In this document: one piece after another, positions 1 through 7,780 of the stretch
How the letters are laid out: every line of letters begins with the position of its first letter
How positions within the stretch are numbered: the stretch's first letter is position 1
Assembly (NCBI GenBank): GCA_025934375.1
Contig: JAICYD010000056.1
Coordinates: 1-42,693, forward strand
DNA: 42,693 bases
Reading direction: 5' to 3'
DNA from: Streptosporangiaceae bacterium
GTDB taxonomy: Bacteria > Actinomycetota > Actinomycetes > Streptosporangiales > Streptosporangiaceae
The notes under the pieces: model-generated
Seen by the model: the letters and a program-made list of their open reading frames with translations, nothing else
Database searches by the model: none
What the model was told of the DNA's origin: nothing
Position numbers and translations under genes: made by a program

Positions 1-2
1 AG

Positions 3-1409
3 GTGAGCCAGGCCCGGGTCAGCGCACTGGAAGCACTGGCCATCTACGAGCAGGAGGAGGGCGGCCGGTCCGTTGGCCGGGCGCAGCGCTGGCTGTCGCG
101 GCTGTCGTGGATGCTCGGGCAGAACGCGGACAGCGAGCGCTACGCGGCGGCCGCGGTCGCGACACTGGAGCCGCTGAACCCCGGCCACGAGCTCGCCATG
201 GCGTACAGCAACCTGGCGCAGCTGCGGATGCTCGGCGACGATGCCGGCGCGGCCGTGCGGTGGGGCATGAAGGCGATCGAGCTGGCTCGCCGCCTTGGCG
301 ACCGTGAGACCGAGATGCACGCGCTTAACAACGTGGGCGCCGCGCTGCTGGAGGAAGGCGACCTGGCCGGGGGCCGCGCCCGGCTCACCCAGAGCCTGGA
401 CCTCGCGATCGCCGACGACGCTCACGAGCATGCCGCGCGCGCCTACACCAACCTGGGCAGCTACCAGCTGATGCTGCGGTCGTTTCGCGAGGCCGACCGG
501 GTGCTTGAGGCCGGCATCGCGTACTGCGCCGACCGGGACCTCGATACCTGGCGCCTGTACATGAGCGCCTGCCTCGCCCATTCGCTGGCCGAGCAGGGCC
601 GCTACGCCGCCGCCGAGAAGTGCCTGGCGGACATCATGCGCCACCCGCACCTGGCGCCGATCACCCAGGTCCGCGCCCTGCCCGTCGGCGGCGTGCTTGC
701 CGCCCGCCGGGGCGCCGATACCACGATGCTGGACGATGCCCTCCCGATCGCGGTCGCGACCGGTGAGTCGCAGCGGCTGGTGCCGGTGGCCGCGGCGCGC
801 GCCGAGGCGGCGTGGATCGCCGGGCGCGCCGCGGACATAGGGGCCGAGATCGACCGGGCCTGGGCCACCGCCACCGCGCACCCGCAGCCATGGAACCTGG
901 GCGAGCTGGGCTGGTGGCTGCACCTGGCCGGGGATCCCCGGCCGGTCCCGGCCCCTGTCGCCGAGCCCGTCGCCCTCATGCTGGCGGGCCGGCATCGCGT
1001 AGCCGCCGGTAAATGGCGAGACCTGGGCTGTCCCTTGTGGTCGGCCTACGCGCTGGCCTTGTCCCCCGGGCCCGGGGACGCGCAGGAGTGCCTGGAGATT
1101 CTCGACCGCCTGGGCGCCTCGGCCGTGCGCGATGCGGTCCTGCGCACCCGGCATGCTCAGGGCCTGACCGTTCCCCGCGGTCCCCGGCCGGCCAGCCGGG
1201 CCAACCCGGCCGGGCTGACGCCGCGCGAGGCGCAGGTGCTCGGGCTGCTCGCCGAGGGCCTCTCCAACGCCGAGGTCGCCCAGCGGCTCTTCTTGTCGGA
1301 GAAGACCGTCGGCCACCATGTCTCGGCCGTCCTGCGCAAGCTCAGCGAGCCCACCCGCTCCCGGGCGGTCGCCACGGCCCTGCGGCTGGGGATCATCCCG
1401 CCAAGATAG
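3..1409 (+). CDS. LuxR-type transcriptional regulator with TPR region, C-terminal part (5' end outside window)
   Basis: This is the C-terminal part of a large regulator. The last ~65 residues form a LuxR/GerE helix-turn-helix, beginning LTPREAQVLGLLAEGLS and followed by the recognition-helix segment SEKTVGHHVSAVLRKL. The preceding ~350 residues are Ala/Leu-rich helical repeats of TPR type, with recurring ALNNVGAALLEEGD-like and AYTNLGSYQLML-like segments. Such proteins (LAL or TPR-LuxR families) usually carry an N-terminal AAA or NB-ARC ATPase, which would lie upstream of the window. The frame is open to the window edge, so the GTG at position 3 is not accepted as the true start. It probably regulates nearby genes, perhaps the DUF4242 gene 116 bp downstream. 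Its ligand is unknown. Confidence 0.85.
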   Translation: MSQARVSALEALAIYEQEEGGRSVGRAQRWLSRLSWMLGQNADSERYAAAAVATLEPLNPGHELAMAYSNLAQLRMLGDDAGAAVRWGMKAIELARRLGDRETEMHALNNVGAALLEEGDLAGGRARLTQSLDLAIADDAHEHAARAYTNLGSYQLMLRSFREADRVLEAGIAYCADRDLDTWRLYMSACLAHSLAEQGRYAAAEKCLADIMRHPHLAPITQVRALPVGGVLAARRGADTTMLDDALPIAVATGESQRLVPVAAARAEAAWIAGRAADIGAEIDRAWATATAHPQPWNLGELGWWLHLAGDPRPVPAPVAEPVALMLAGRHRVAAGKWRDLGCPLWSAYALALSPGPGDAQECLEILDRLGASAVRDAVLRTRHAQGLTVPRGPRPASRANPAGLTPREAQVLGLLAEGLSNAEVAQRLFLSEKTVGHHVSAVLRKLSEPTRSRAVATALRLGIIPPR

Positions 1410-1440
1410 GGAGCGAAGATAGGGGCCAAGATGGGGAGGA
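1403..1440 (+). repeat. Three short direct repeats (AAGATRGGG) between regulator stop and DUF4242 gene
   Basis: AAGAT followed by a G-run starts at 1403, 1416 and 1428, a period of 12-13 bp. The array overlaps the stop codon of the LuxR-type gene and lies upstream of the DUF4242 gene. Spaced direct repeats can bind a regulator such as the neighbouring LuxR protein, but this is inference only. Confidence 0.3.
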
Positions 1441-1482
1441 CGCCCCATGCGCCGCCCGGCCCGGCCGCGCTTTCCTGTGATG

Positions 1483-1499
1483 GCAGGCAGCAAGCCTGC
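1483..1499 (+). promoter_or_regulatory. Small hairpin just upstream of the DUF4242 ribosome binding site
   Basis: GCAGGC (1483-1488) and GCCTGC (1494-1499) form a perfect 6-bp inverted repeat with loop AGCAA. It ends 12 nt before the Shine-Dalgarno run AGGAGGG (1511-1517). It could affect translation or be a binding site. No function is shown. Confidence 0.25.
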
Positions 1500-1524
1500 T
1501 CAGATGTTTCAGGAGGGACTAGCG

Positions 1525-1776
1525 ATGGCACTGTTCATGGACGCCCACAACCTCGGCGGCCCGGTCACGATCGAGGACGTGGCGAAGGCGCACGCCGCTG
1601 ACCTGGAGGCCCAGGACGCGCACGGCGTGCACTACCTGCGCTACTGGGTGGACCAGGAGCACGGCAAGATCTTCTGCCTGGTCGACGCCCCGGACGCCGA
1701 CGCCGCGGCGACCGTGCACCGCGAGGCGCACGGGCTCGTCGCCGACGAGATCTACCCCGTCACCGAGGGATCCTGA
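1525..1776 (+). CDS. DUF4242 family protein (SCO4226-type, possible nickel-binding)
   Basis: This small 83-residue cytosolic protein begins MALFMDAHNLGGPVTIEDVA and contains HYLRYWVDQEHGKIFCLVDA and a HREAHGLVADEIYPV tail, the pattern of DUF4242. Streptomyces SCO4226 of this family has a ferredoxin-like fold and binds nickel. The His-rich motifs here are consistent with metal binding, but that role is inferred. The ATG at 1525 is chosen over upstream starts because AGGAGGG at 1511-1517 sits 7 nt before it. In actinobacteria these genes often sit beside LuxR-type ATPase regulators, as here. Confidence 0.85.
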   Translation: MALFMDAHNLGGPVTIEDVAKAHAADLEAQDAHGVHYLRYWVDQEHGKIFCLVDAPDADAAATVHREAHGLVADEIYPVTEGS

Positions 1777-1949
1777 CCCCGATCGAGGGGCACGGGCGAG
1801 GCAGGAGGCGATCGCGGTCTGGATCGCTTCCTGCGGGTCACCGCGGGGGTTGATCGCGACGGCTGCTCCCGCGCGCCCGGCGGGGCCGGAGGGACCCGTG
1901 AAAGCCGTGCCCGTCGCTTAACCGGTTTACTCCGGCGTGGCCGGCCGCA

Positions 1950-1961
1950 TACCATCGCCGG
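1950..1961 (+). promoter_or_regulatory. Leaderless-type -10 box of the decayed transporter gene
   Basis: TACCAT at 1950-1955 fits the TANNNT -10 consensus and is followed after 6 nt by the GTG at 1962. That spacing would place the transcription start at the start codon. The promoter appears intact although the gene behind it is broken. The stretch from 1777 to 1949 holds no convincing gene. Confidence 0.45.
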
Positions 1962-2400
1962 GTGGTAGACATGCCGCGCGATGTCCCGGTGCCCGCGGCC
2001 ACGGTAGCGGCCGGGCCTTCCCGACGAGGCTCGCGCCTTTCGCTGGCCAGCGAAGCCGCCCCCCCTGGCGGGGACGATCGGCCTGTACGGGGTGGCGGCG
2101 GCGATCGTGACCACCACGACCAGCTTGTTCCTCGCCGACGCGGTCCGCGTCGGGCCACTGCTCATCGGCTTGTTCTTCACCTGGCGTGGCCTAGCGGCCG
2201 TCGTCGCCATCCAGGCATCCGGCCGGCTGTCAGACCGGCTGCCTGATCGTCGGCTCCTCATCGCGGTGGCCGGCGTCGCGGGGCGCTCGGCTGCCTGTGC
2301 CTGGCGGCGCTGCGGAACTACGTGGCGGTTCTGGTGACCGAGACGGTGTTCCTCAGCGTCAGCGGCCTGGGCTTCGCGCAGGTGTTCGCGTATGCCAACG
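1962..2400 (+). pseudogene. Decayed MFS sugar-efflux transporter (SetA/SotB-like), frameshifted and truncated
   Basis: Three reading frames together give the N-terminal ~145 residues of a SetA-type sugar-efflux transporter. They read LAGTIGLYGVAAAIVTTTT, then SLFLADAVRVGPLLIGLFFT, a SDRLPDRRLL loop, and ALRNYVAVLVTETVFLSVSG ending at FAYAN. The order matches E. coli SetA (a SLFLSREVGAQPFWIGLFYT-like segment, then an AKRSD-DRRKL loop). The frame changes at a seven-C tract (2059-2065, as if one C were gained) and again near 2284 (one base missing). Coding identity stops at about 2400, exactly where a 15-bp tandem repeat begins. Ten or so membrane helices are missing. The frame changes could in part be sequencing errors, but the missing C-terminal two thirds cannot. 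Confidence 0.7.
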
Positions 2401-2475
2401 GTACCCGTGACGACAGTGCCGGTGACGACAGTGCCGGTGACGACAGTACCCGTGACGACAGTACCCGTGACGACA
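2401..2475 (+). repeat. 15-bp tandem repeat, five copies
   Basis: The unit GTRCCSGTGACGACA occurs five times in direct register: 2401, 2416, 2431, 2446 and 2461. Three copies read GTACCC and two GTGCCG in the first six bases. A sixth copy begins at 2476 and breaks off. The array starts where the transporter remnant ends, so it may mark the deletion or recombination point. The region from 2476 to 2580 shows no gene. Confidence 0.9.
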
Positions 2476-2580
2476 GTGCCCCCGGACGCCCCGCCTGCGG
2501 GCGGTGCCGGGCCGGGCCGCGGGGTGCGCTCGCTGGCGCCGGGGTTGCCGAGGCGGACAACGCCCGCGGCGTCCCGCTCA

Positions 2581-2601
2581 CCGGGAAAGGGCTATTCCCG
2601 G
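2581..2601 (+). promoter_or_regulatory. Inverted repeat over the -35 region of the hydratase promoter
   Basis: CCGGGAA (2581-2587) and TTCCCGG (2595-2601) are perfect inverted repeats separated by AGGGCTA. The right arm covers the expected -35 position (2595-2600) for the -10 box at 2618-2623, so a bound protein would block transcription. It does not resemble the palindrome upstream of the GntR gene. Confidence 0.4.
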
Positions 2602-2617
2602 CCCGGGTGGCGGGGGC

Positions 2618-2623
2618 TAGCTT
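2618..2623 (+). promoter_or_regulatory. Leaderless-type -10 box of the hydratase gene
   Basis: TAGCTT fits TANNNT and ends 7 nt before the GTG start at 2631. No Shine-Dalgarno sequence is present, which supports a leaderless transcript. Confidence 0.5.
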
Positions 2624-2630
2624 TACAAGC

Positions 2631-3476
2631 GTGACGCTTGACCAGACCCAGCGGGCGGCGGCGGCCGAGTCGCTATGGGCAGCCGACCGGGACCGGGCGC
2701 CGATCGAGCCGCTGACGCAGAACTTCCCGGGCATCGACGTGGTGGACGCCTACGAGATCCAGCTCATCAACATCCGCCGCCGGCTAGCCGCCGGCGCCAT
2801 GGTGCGCGGGCACAAGGTCGGCCTGTCCTCACCGGTGATGCAGCAGATGATGGGCGTCAGCGAGCCCGACTACGGGCACCTGCTCGACACGATGACGCTG
2901 TCGCCGGAGGAGCCCATCGCGACCAGCCGGTACTGCTACCCGCGGATCGAGGTGGAGATCGGCTACATCCTGGGGGCGAGCCTGCCCGGCGAGGGCTGCA
3001 CCGAGGCCGACGTGCTGGCCGCCACCGAGTACGTCGTCCCGAGCCTGGAGCTGATCGACAGCCGGATCCGGGACTGGCGGATCCGGCTGGCCGACACGAT
3101 CGCCGACAACGCCTCCTCGGCGGGGGTCATCGTGGGAGAAGCCCGCCGCTCCCCTGCCGAGCTGGCGGCCGCGGGCATCGACCTGGCCAACATCGAGGCC
3201 GTCCTCTACTCAACGACTGCCGGGTCCGCCGTGAATTCGACTGGCCAGGCGGCGCCGTGGGCGGAGGCCGCCCGGGGCAACACCAGCGCGGTGCTCGGCA
3301 ACCCGACGACGGCGGTGGCGTGGCTGGCCCGGAAGGTGGCCTCCTTCGGGGTCAAGCTCGAGGCCGGGCACGTCATCCTGCCCGGCTCCTGCACGCGGGC
3401 GATCGACGCGCGCCCCGGCGACACCTTCCGCGCCGAGTTCGCCGGGCTCGGCACGGTGACCGCTTCCTTCGCCTGA
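2631..3476 (+). CDS. 2-keto-4-pentenoate hydratase family protein (MhpD/fumarylacetoacetase fold)
   Basis: This 281-residue cytosolic enzyme belongs to the MhpD/XylJ/DmpE branch of the FAH superfamily. These enzymes add water to 2-hydroxypenta-2,4-dienoate, a product of meta-cleavage of aromatic rings, giving 4-hydroxy-2-oxovalerate. Visible family features are the GHKVGLSS lysine segment (~58-65), PRIEVEIGYILG with the metal-binding Glu pair (~103-114), PSLELIDSRIRDW (~139-151), ADNASSAG (~158-165) and the closing LPGSCTRAI (~252-260). The start is the GTG at 2631, behind a leaderless -10 box; the longer upstream frame is repeat sequence. Decarboxylase relatives (4-oxalocrotonate decarboxylase) are an alternative. 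It opens a block with a GntR regulator and a flavin monooxygenase, which supports an aromatic catabolism role by inference. Confidence 0.85.
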   Translation: MTLDQTQRAAAAESLWAADRDRAPIEPLTQNFPGIDVVDAYEIQLINIRRRLAAGAMVRGHKVGLSSPVMQQMMGVSEPDYGHLLDTMTLSPEEPIATSRYCYPRIEVEIGYILGASLPGEGCTEADVLAATEYVVPSLELIDSRIRDWRIRLADTIADNASSAGVIVGEARRSPAELAAAGIDLANIEAVLYSTTAGSAVNSTGQAAPWAEAARGNTSAVLGNPTTAVAWLARKVASFGVKLEAGHVILPGSCTRAIDARPGDTFRAEFAGLGTVTASFA

Positions 3477-3512
3477 GGCTAGGCGAGGCATGCCCAGCCG
3501 AGGAGGGCACCA

Positions 3513-3653
3513 GTGAGGTCGCCCGCGATCTCGGCCTGGGAGACGGTCGGGTTCCTCATGATTAGCAAACGGTCATCGCGCGCCGCTCGCCTGGCGCCGC
3601 ACATACGGGTAATTATAGTTCAATCATTGAACTATACTAACGATCAGCGATAG
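3513..3653 (+). CDS. Possible 46-residue ORF before the GntR gene
   Basis: A GTG at 3513 follows a strong Shine-Dalgarno run GAGGAGGG (3500-3507) by 5 nt and opens 46 codons to a TAG at 3651. The product begins MRSPAISAWETVGFLMI and matches no family I recognise. Its 3' end runs through the GntR operator and -10 box, where the sequence becomes AT-rich. It may therefore be a gene remnant or a chance ORF. Coding status is doubtful. Confidence 0.2.
   Translation: MRSPAISAWETVGFLMISKRSSRAARLAPHIRVIIVQSLNYTNDQR
3614..3636 (+). promoter_or_regulatory. Perfect 10-bp inverted repeat, probable GntR-regulator operator
   Basis: TATAGTTCAA (3614-3623) and TTGAACTATA (3627-3636) are exact inverted repeats around TCA. 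The site is strikingly AT-rich for this genome and overlaps a candidate -10 hexamer TATACT (3633-3638). The regulator gene starts at 3661. A dyad of this size in front of a FadR-type gene is typical of autoregulation. Confidence 0.75.
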
Positions 3654-3660
3654 CCGTAAG

Positions 3661-4467
3661 ATGCAGGGCATGACAACGGGAAGAATCCCGGCCGCGCAGA
3701 TCGGCACGGTCGTCCGGGCTCCGAAGACTGGCGAGCTGATCGCCAGCCACCTGCGGCGCCAGATCGTCCGCGGCGAATTGCAGCCGGGCGAGACTCTTCC
3801 CGCCGAGGGCCTCCTCATGGAGCAGTTCGGGGTCTCCCGCCCGACGTTGCGGGAGGCATTCCGCATCCTCGAAGCGGAGAACCTCATCAGCGTCCGCCGC
3901 GGCAGCCGCGGCGGCGCGCGGGTCATCGCCCCGGACTCCTCCGCCGCCGCGCGCTATGTCGGCCTGCTGCTGCAGATGCAAGGCGCCACGATCAACGACG
4001 TCTACGAGGCCCGGATGATCTCCGAGCCCGCGTGCGCGCGCCTGCTCGCGCTGAACCACACCGGCGAGGACATCGCGAAGCTGACCGCCGTCGTCGACGA
4101 CCTCAAGGCCGAGGTGGCAGCGCGCCAGCCGTTCATTCCCGACCCGCACGCCTGGTCCCGGCTCACCTGCCGCTTCCACGAGCTGATCCTGGAAGGCTGC
4201 GGCAACAAGACCATGGCCATTCAAGGGGCCGTGCTCGCGGACATCGTCGCCACCCACCTGCGCACGAGGATAGCCCTGCGCGATGAGGCCGATTCCGACG
4301 AGCGGTTCCAGCGGGCCATCCGCTCCTATGCCAAGCTCATCAGCCTGGTTAAGGCCGGGAACGCCTCAGGGGCCGAGAAGCACTGGCGCTCGCACATGGA
4401 GGCGGCGGCCCAGTACCTGCTCAAGGACGACCTCAAGACCAAGCCAGTCGTCGACCTGTTCGCCTGA
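3661..4467 (+). CDS. FadR-subfamily GntR transcriptional regulator (FCD domain)
   Basis: This 268-residue DNA-binding repressor has an N-terminal winged helix (about 20-90), with GELIASHLRRQIVRGELQPG and FGVSRPTLREAFRILEAEN as its helix-turn-helix core. A C-terminal all-helical FCD ligand domain (about 95-255) follows. FCD metal- and ligand-site positions are seen in VYEARMISEP, RFHELILEGCGN and RSHMEAA. FCD regulators usually bind small carboxylic acids, so a pathway acid is a likely effector. The start is ATG 3661, with ATG 3670 possible. The palindrome at 3614-3636 overlaps its -10 box, so self-repression is likely. The flanking hydratase and monooxygenase genes are its probable targets, by inference. 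Confidence 0.9.
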   Translation: MQGMTTGRIPAAQIGTVVRAPKTGELIASHLRRQIVRGELQPGETLPAEGLLMEQFGVSRPTLREAFRILEAENLISVRRGSRGGARVIAPDSSAAARYVGLLLQMQGATINDVYEARMISEPACARLLALNHTGEDIAKLTAVVDDLKAEVAARQPFIPDPHAWSRLTCRFHELILEGCGNKTMAIQGAVLADIVATHLRTRIALRDEADSDERFQRAIRSYAKLISLVKAGNASGAEKHWRSHMEAAAQYLLKDDLKTKPVVDLFA

Positions 4468-4503
4468 GCGCCAGCAGTCTTCGACAGTGAGGAGAGTCGT
4501 CGC

Positions 4504-4599
4504 ATGACGCAGCAGGAACCACGGGTCCGTGACGATGACCAGATCCACGCCGTGGTGTCACGGGAGGCGGTCATCAAGCCGGAGTGGACCTTGCGGTGA
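4504..4599 (+). CDS. 31-residue ORF translationally coupled to the FAD monooxygenase
   Basis: An ATG at 4504 lies 9 nt after a good Shine-Dalgarno sequence (GAGGAG, 4489-4494) and opens 31 codons, MTQQEPRVRDDDQIHAVVSR then EAVIKPEWTLR. Its TGA (4597-4599) overlaps the GTG start of the monooxygenase at 4596 in a GTGA junction. The monooxygenase has no Shine-Dalgarno of its own, so translation of this peptide could deliver ribosomes to it. I recognise no family. It could be a leader peptide, a small partner protein or the tail of a lost gene. Confidence 0.45.
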   Translation: MTQQEPRVRDDDQIHAVVSREAVIKPEWTLR

Positions 4600-5834
4600 A
4601 GGTCGCGATCGTCGGGGCGGGCATCGGCGGGCTGACGCTCGCCCTGGAACTGCACGACGCCGGCCTGGACTGCGAGCTCTACGAGGCCGCCCCGCGGCTG
4701 CGGCCCGTCGGCGTCGGCATCAACGTGCTGCCGCACGCGACGAAGATCCTGGCCCGGCTGGGCCTGGAGGAACCGCTGGCCGCGGTCGCCGTCACCACCC
4801 GCGAGTCGGCCTTCTTCAACCGGTTCGGGCAGCTCATCTACCGCGAGCCGGCCGGGCGGCTGGCCGGCTATGAGCACCCGCAGTTCTCGGTCCACCGGGG
4901 CGACCTGCACGCGGTCCTGGCGTCGGCGGTCACCGCCCGGCTCGGCCCCGCCCGGCTGAACCTGGACCATGCCTGCACCGGGGTAACCCAGGACGAGGAC
5001 GGCGCTACCCTGGCCTTCCGCTCCACCTCGGCGGACCGGCCGCTGCCGCCGGCCCGCGCCGACGTCGTCATCGCCTGCGATGGCATCCACTCCCGGCTGC
5101 GCGGGCAACTGCACCCCGGCGAGGGGCCGCCGCTGTACTGCGGGGTCAACATGTGGCGCGGCACCGCCGTGCACGCCCCGTTCCTGACCGGCGCGACCAT
5201 GACGCGGGCCGGATGGCTGGCCACCGGCAAGATGGTCATCTACCCCATCCGCGACGACATCGACGGCCACGGGAACCAGCTCATCAACTGGGTCGCCGAG
5301 ATCGAGACGCCCCAGCACGCCGACCGCGACTGGAACCGCCAGGGCCAGCTCGCCGACTTCATCGGCGCGTTCGCGGACTGGCACTTCGACTGGCTCGACG
5401 TCCCCGCGCTGATCACCTCATCAGCGGAAATCCTCGAGTACCCGATGACCGATCAGGACCCGCTCAGCCACTGGACTCACGGCCGCCTCACCTTGCTCGG
5501 CGACGCCGCCCACCCCATGGTCCCGCGCGGCTCCAACGGCGCCGGCCAGGCCATCCTCGACGCCCGCGCCCTGCGGCACGCCCTCGCCACCATCGCCGAC
5601 CCCGCCACCGCCCTGCGCGCCTACGAGGCCGAGCGCCTGCCCGCCACCGCCAAGGTCGTGCGCGCCAACCGGGCCACCCCGCCCGACGCCATCTTGCGCG
5701 AGGTATGGCAGCGAACCGGCGACCGGCCCTTCACCCGCATCGAGGACGTCATCGACCCCGGCGAGCTGCGCGCCATCTCCGACCGCTACAAGGACGTCGC
5801 CGGCTACTCCCACGAGGCCCTCGGTAACCTGTAG
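4596..5834 (+). CDS. FAD-dependent aromatic monooxygenase (salicylate hydroxylase-like)
   Basis: This 412-residue flavoprotein of the PHBH/salicylate hydroxylase class uses NAD(P)H and O2 to hydroxylate an aromatic substrate. The Rossmann motif VAIVGAGIGGLTLALEL is at the N terminus. VIACDGIHSRLR (the DG fingerprint for FAD and NAD(P)H) lies near residue 160, and GRLTLLGDAAHPMVPRGSNG (the GD motif contacting FAD) near 300. The start is taken as GTG 4596 because it overlaps the stop of the 31-codon ORF. GTG 4584 and TTG 4591 are alternatives adding a few residues. It follows the GntR gene on the same strand and is likely under its control. The substrate is not readable from sequence. Confidence 0.88.
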   Translation: MKVAIVGAGIGGLTLALELHDAGLDCELYEAAPRLRPVGVGINVLPHATKILARLGLEEPLAAVAVTTRESAFFNRFGQLIYREPAGRLAGYEHPQFSVHRGDLHAVLASAVTARLGPARLNLDHACTGVTQDEDGATLAFRSTSADRPLPPARADVVIACDGIHSRLRGQLHPGEGPPLYCGVNMWRGTAVHAPFLTGATMTRAGWLATGKMVIYPIRDDIDGHGNQLINWVAEIETPQHADRDWNRQGQLADFIGAFADWHFDWLDVPALITSSAEILEYPMTDQDPLSHWTHGRLTLLGDAAHPMVPRGSNGAGQAILDARALRHALATIADPATALRAYEAERLPATAKVVRANRATPPDAILREVWQRTGDRPFTRIEDVIDPGELRAISDRYKDVAGYSHEALGNL

Positions 5835-5883
5835 CCGTCCGCGCGGCGCCACCTTTTAGGGCACTGGGCCCGGCCCGGCGCGC

Positions 5884-7500
5884 TCAGCCGGGTCGGGAGA
5901 GCAGCTCACGCGCCCAGGCCAGGTCGGGCTTGCCGGACACGGTTCGCCTGACCTCGGGGACCACCAGGATGCGGCGGGGCTTCTTGTAGTCGGCCAGTTC
6001 GGCGGCGACGTGCGCGCTGAGGGCACCAGGCTGGAGCTCCTGGCCCGGCCGGGCGGACACGACCGCGGCGACCACGCTCCCCCAGCGCGGGTGCGGTATG
6101 CCGACCACCACGGCGTCGGTAACCGCCGGGTGGCCGAGCAGGACCTGTTCGACCTCGGCGGCGAAGACCTTCTCGCCGCCGGTGTTGATCACGCTGCTGC
6201 CCCGGCCGAGCAGGCGCAGCGTGCCGTCGGGATTCATCGTGGCCAGGTCGCCGGGCATCGCGTACAGGAGGCCGTCCATCCGCCGGAACGTGGCGCTCGT
6301 TGAGTCCGGATCGCCGGCGTAGCGGGTGCCTTTTTCCGCCGGGGCGGCGAGCATCCCGACGGTGCCCGAGCCGGGCGGCACGTCGGAGCCGTCGGGGGCG
6401 ATCAGCCGGGCCCCGGGGGCGAGCCGGAACGCCGTGAGCTGGTCGGCCGGGGTGGACCGGTCCGCGTCGGCGAGCGCGAAGGGACCGCCCTCGGTGGCGG
6501 CGATCGTGTCGCGCAGCGTGACGTCGGCGTGGGCCAGCAGGCGCCGCTTGACCGAGGCGCTCCAGGTGGTCCCCACGCTCAGGATCCGCCGCAGGCTGGA
6601 CAGGTCCTGGCCAGCGCCGGCGGCCGCCGCGCGGTCGAGCTCGTCGGCCAGCGGGAGCGCGAACGCGTCCCCGACGATGAACACGTCGGTGACCCGGTGC
6701 CGCGCGACCTGGGCGGCGAGCTCGGCGGGGTCATACTGCCGGGAGCTGAGCAGGACGACCGTCCCGCCGGCGGCCAGGGCGCCCAGCGCGCCGTAGAGCC
6801 CGGTGGCGTGCATCAGCGGCGGCGCGATGAGCACCACCGGGCGCCGCGCGTGCCGCTCGCGCAGCACCCGGTCCAGGTCGGCGGCCTGCGCGGGCAGTTC
6901 CGTGCCGAGCAGGGACCCGCCCAGCCTGGTGATGTTGGCCAAGGTGGCGTGCTGCGCGGTCATGACGGGCTTGGGCAAGCCGGTGGTACCGCCGGTGTAG
7001 AGCAGCCACCGCGCGTCCTGCTCCGGCTCGCCGCGCGCCAGCGGCGGCCCGGAGATGGCCGCCGCGAGCGGCACCGAATCCCCGTCCGCCTCGGTGCGGG
7101 CGTCGGTGCAGACGTTGAGGAGCGGCCCCGGCAGCCGCGCCCGCACCTCGGCCAGCGCGGGGCTCAGCGCCGAGTCGTGCACCAGCGCGGCCGCGCCGGA
7201 GTCGGCCAGGACGTGCCGCAATTCGGCGGCCTTGTACCGGTGGTTCACGTTGACCGGAACCGCGTGCGCCTTCAGCGCGGCGAAGACCGTCACCAGGTAG
7301 GCCGGATGATTGTGCATGCCGATGGCGACCCGGGCGCCGGCCCCGATCCCGCGCACGGACAGGAAGGCCGCGAACCGCGCCGCCTGGTCGTCGAGCTCAC
7401 CCCAGCGCAGGACCGTGTCCCCGTGGACGACGGCGGGGTCGGCGGGGAAGAGGGCGGCCCGCCGCTCGAGCGCGGCGGCGATCGTGGGGTCGGCGCTCAC
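5884..7500 (-). CDS. AMP-forming acyl-CoA synthetase (ANL superfamily)
   Basis: This 538-residue enzyme activates a carboxylic acid with ATP to an acyl-AMP and then an acyl-CoA. The phosphate-binding loop LLYTGGTTGLPK is at 167-178. IAPPLMHATGLYGAL follows, then the hinge region GRGSSVINTGGEKVFAAEVE. YKKPRRILVVPEVRRTVSGK ends with the catalytic Lys at about 524. Length and domain order are normal. The gene converges on the FAD monooxygenase with a 49-bp gap. It starts at a GTG with no Shine-Dalgarno. With the hydratase and monooxygenases nearby it could activate an aromatic or fatty acid, but specificity cannot be read. The gap from 7501 to 7780 holds no gene I can support. Confidence 0.88.
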   Translation of the reverse strand: MSADPTIAAALERRAALFPADPAVVHGDTVLRWGELDDQAARFAAFLSVRGIGAGARVAIGMHNHPAYLVTVFAALKAHAVPVNVNHRYKAAELRHVLADSGAAALVHDSALSPALAEVRARLPGPLLNVCTDARTEADGDSVPLAAAISGPPLARGEPEQDARWLLYTGGTTGLPKPVMTAQHATLANITRLGGSLLGTELPAQAADLDRVLRERHARRPVVLIAPPLMHATGLYGALGALAAGGTVVLLSSRQYDPAELAAQVARHRVTDVFIVGDAFALPLADELDRAAAAGAGQDLSSLRRILSVGTTWSASVKRRLLAHADVTLRDTIAATEGGPFALADADRSTPADQLTAFRLAPGARLIAPDGSDVPPGSGTVGMLAAPAEKGTRYAGDPDSTSATFRRMDGLLYAMPGDLATMNPDGTLRLLGRGSSVINTGGEKVFAAEVEQVLLGHPAVTDAVVVGIPHPRWGSVVAAVVSARPGQELQPGALSAHVAAELADYKKPRRILVVPEVRRTVSGKPDLAWARELLSRPG

Positions 7501-7752
7501 CCAGTAATGTCACCGCGCGCTCGCGGGGGCCGTCAAGGACTCCTCCCCCGGCTCCGGCGAGCCCGGCCGATCCGGTTGCGGCTGATGAGCCTGGTCGAGG
7601 CGCCTTCCGGTACCAGCGCGAAGATCCACGCCCAGTTCCCGTCAGCGATGCGGATCGCCAGGGCCCGGGGCGGGCCCGCCACTTCGACCCCGCATGCGAA
7701 TAGCCGCGGCCGCGCGCCCGCCGGGCAGCTGTTTCCCTATCGTTGCCGGGAA

Positions 7753-7767
7753 CACTGCTGGGCAGTG
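7753..7767 (+). promoter_or_regulatory. Inverted repeat upstream of the cation exchanger gene
   Basis: CACTGC (7753-7758) and GCAGTG (7762-7767) are perfect inverted repeats around TGG, 13 nt before the ATG at 7781. The location suits a small hairpin in the leader or an operator. No further evidence. Confidence 0.3.
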
Positions 7768-7780
7768 GCTCACGTGCGCC

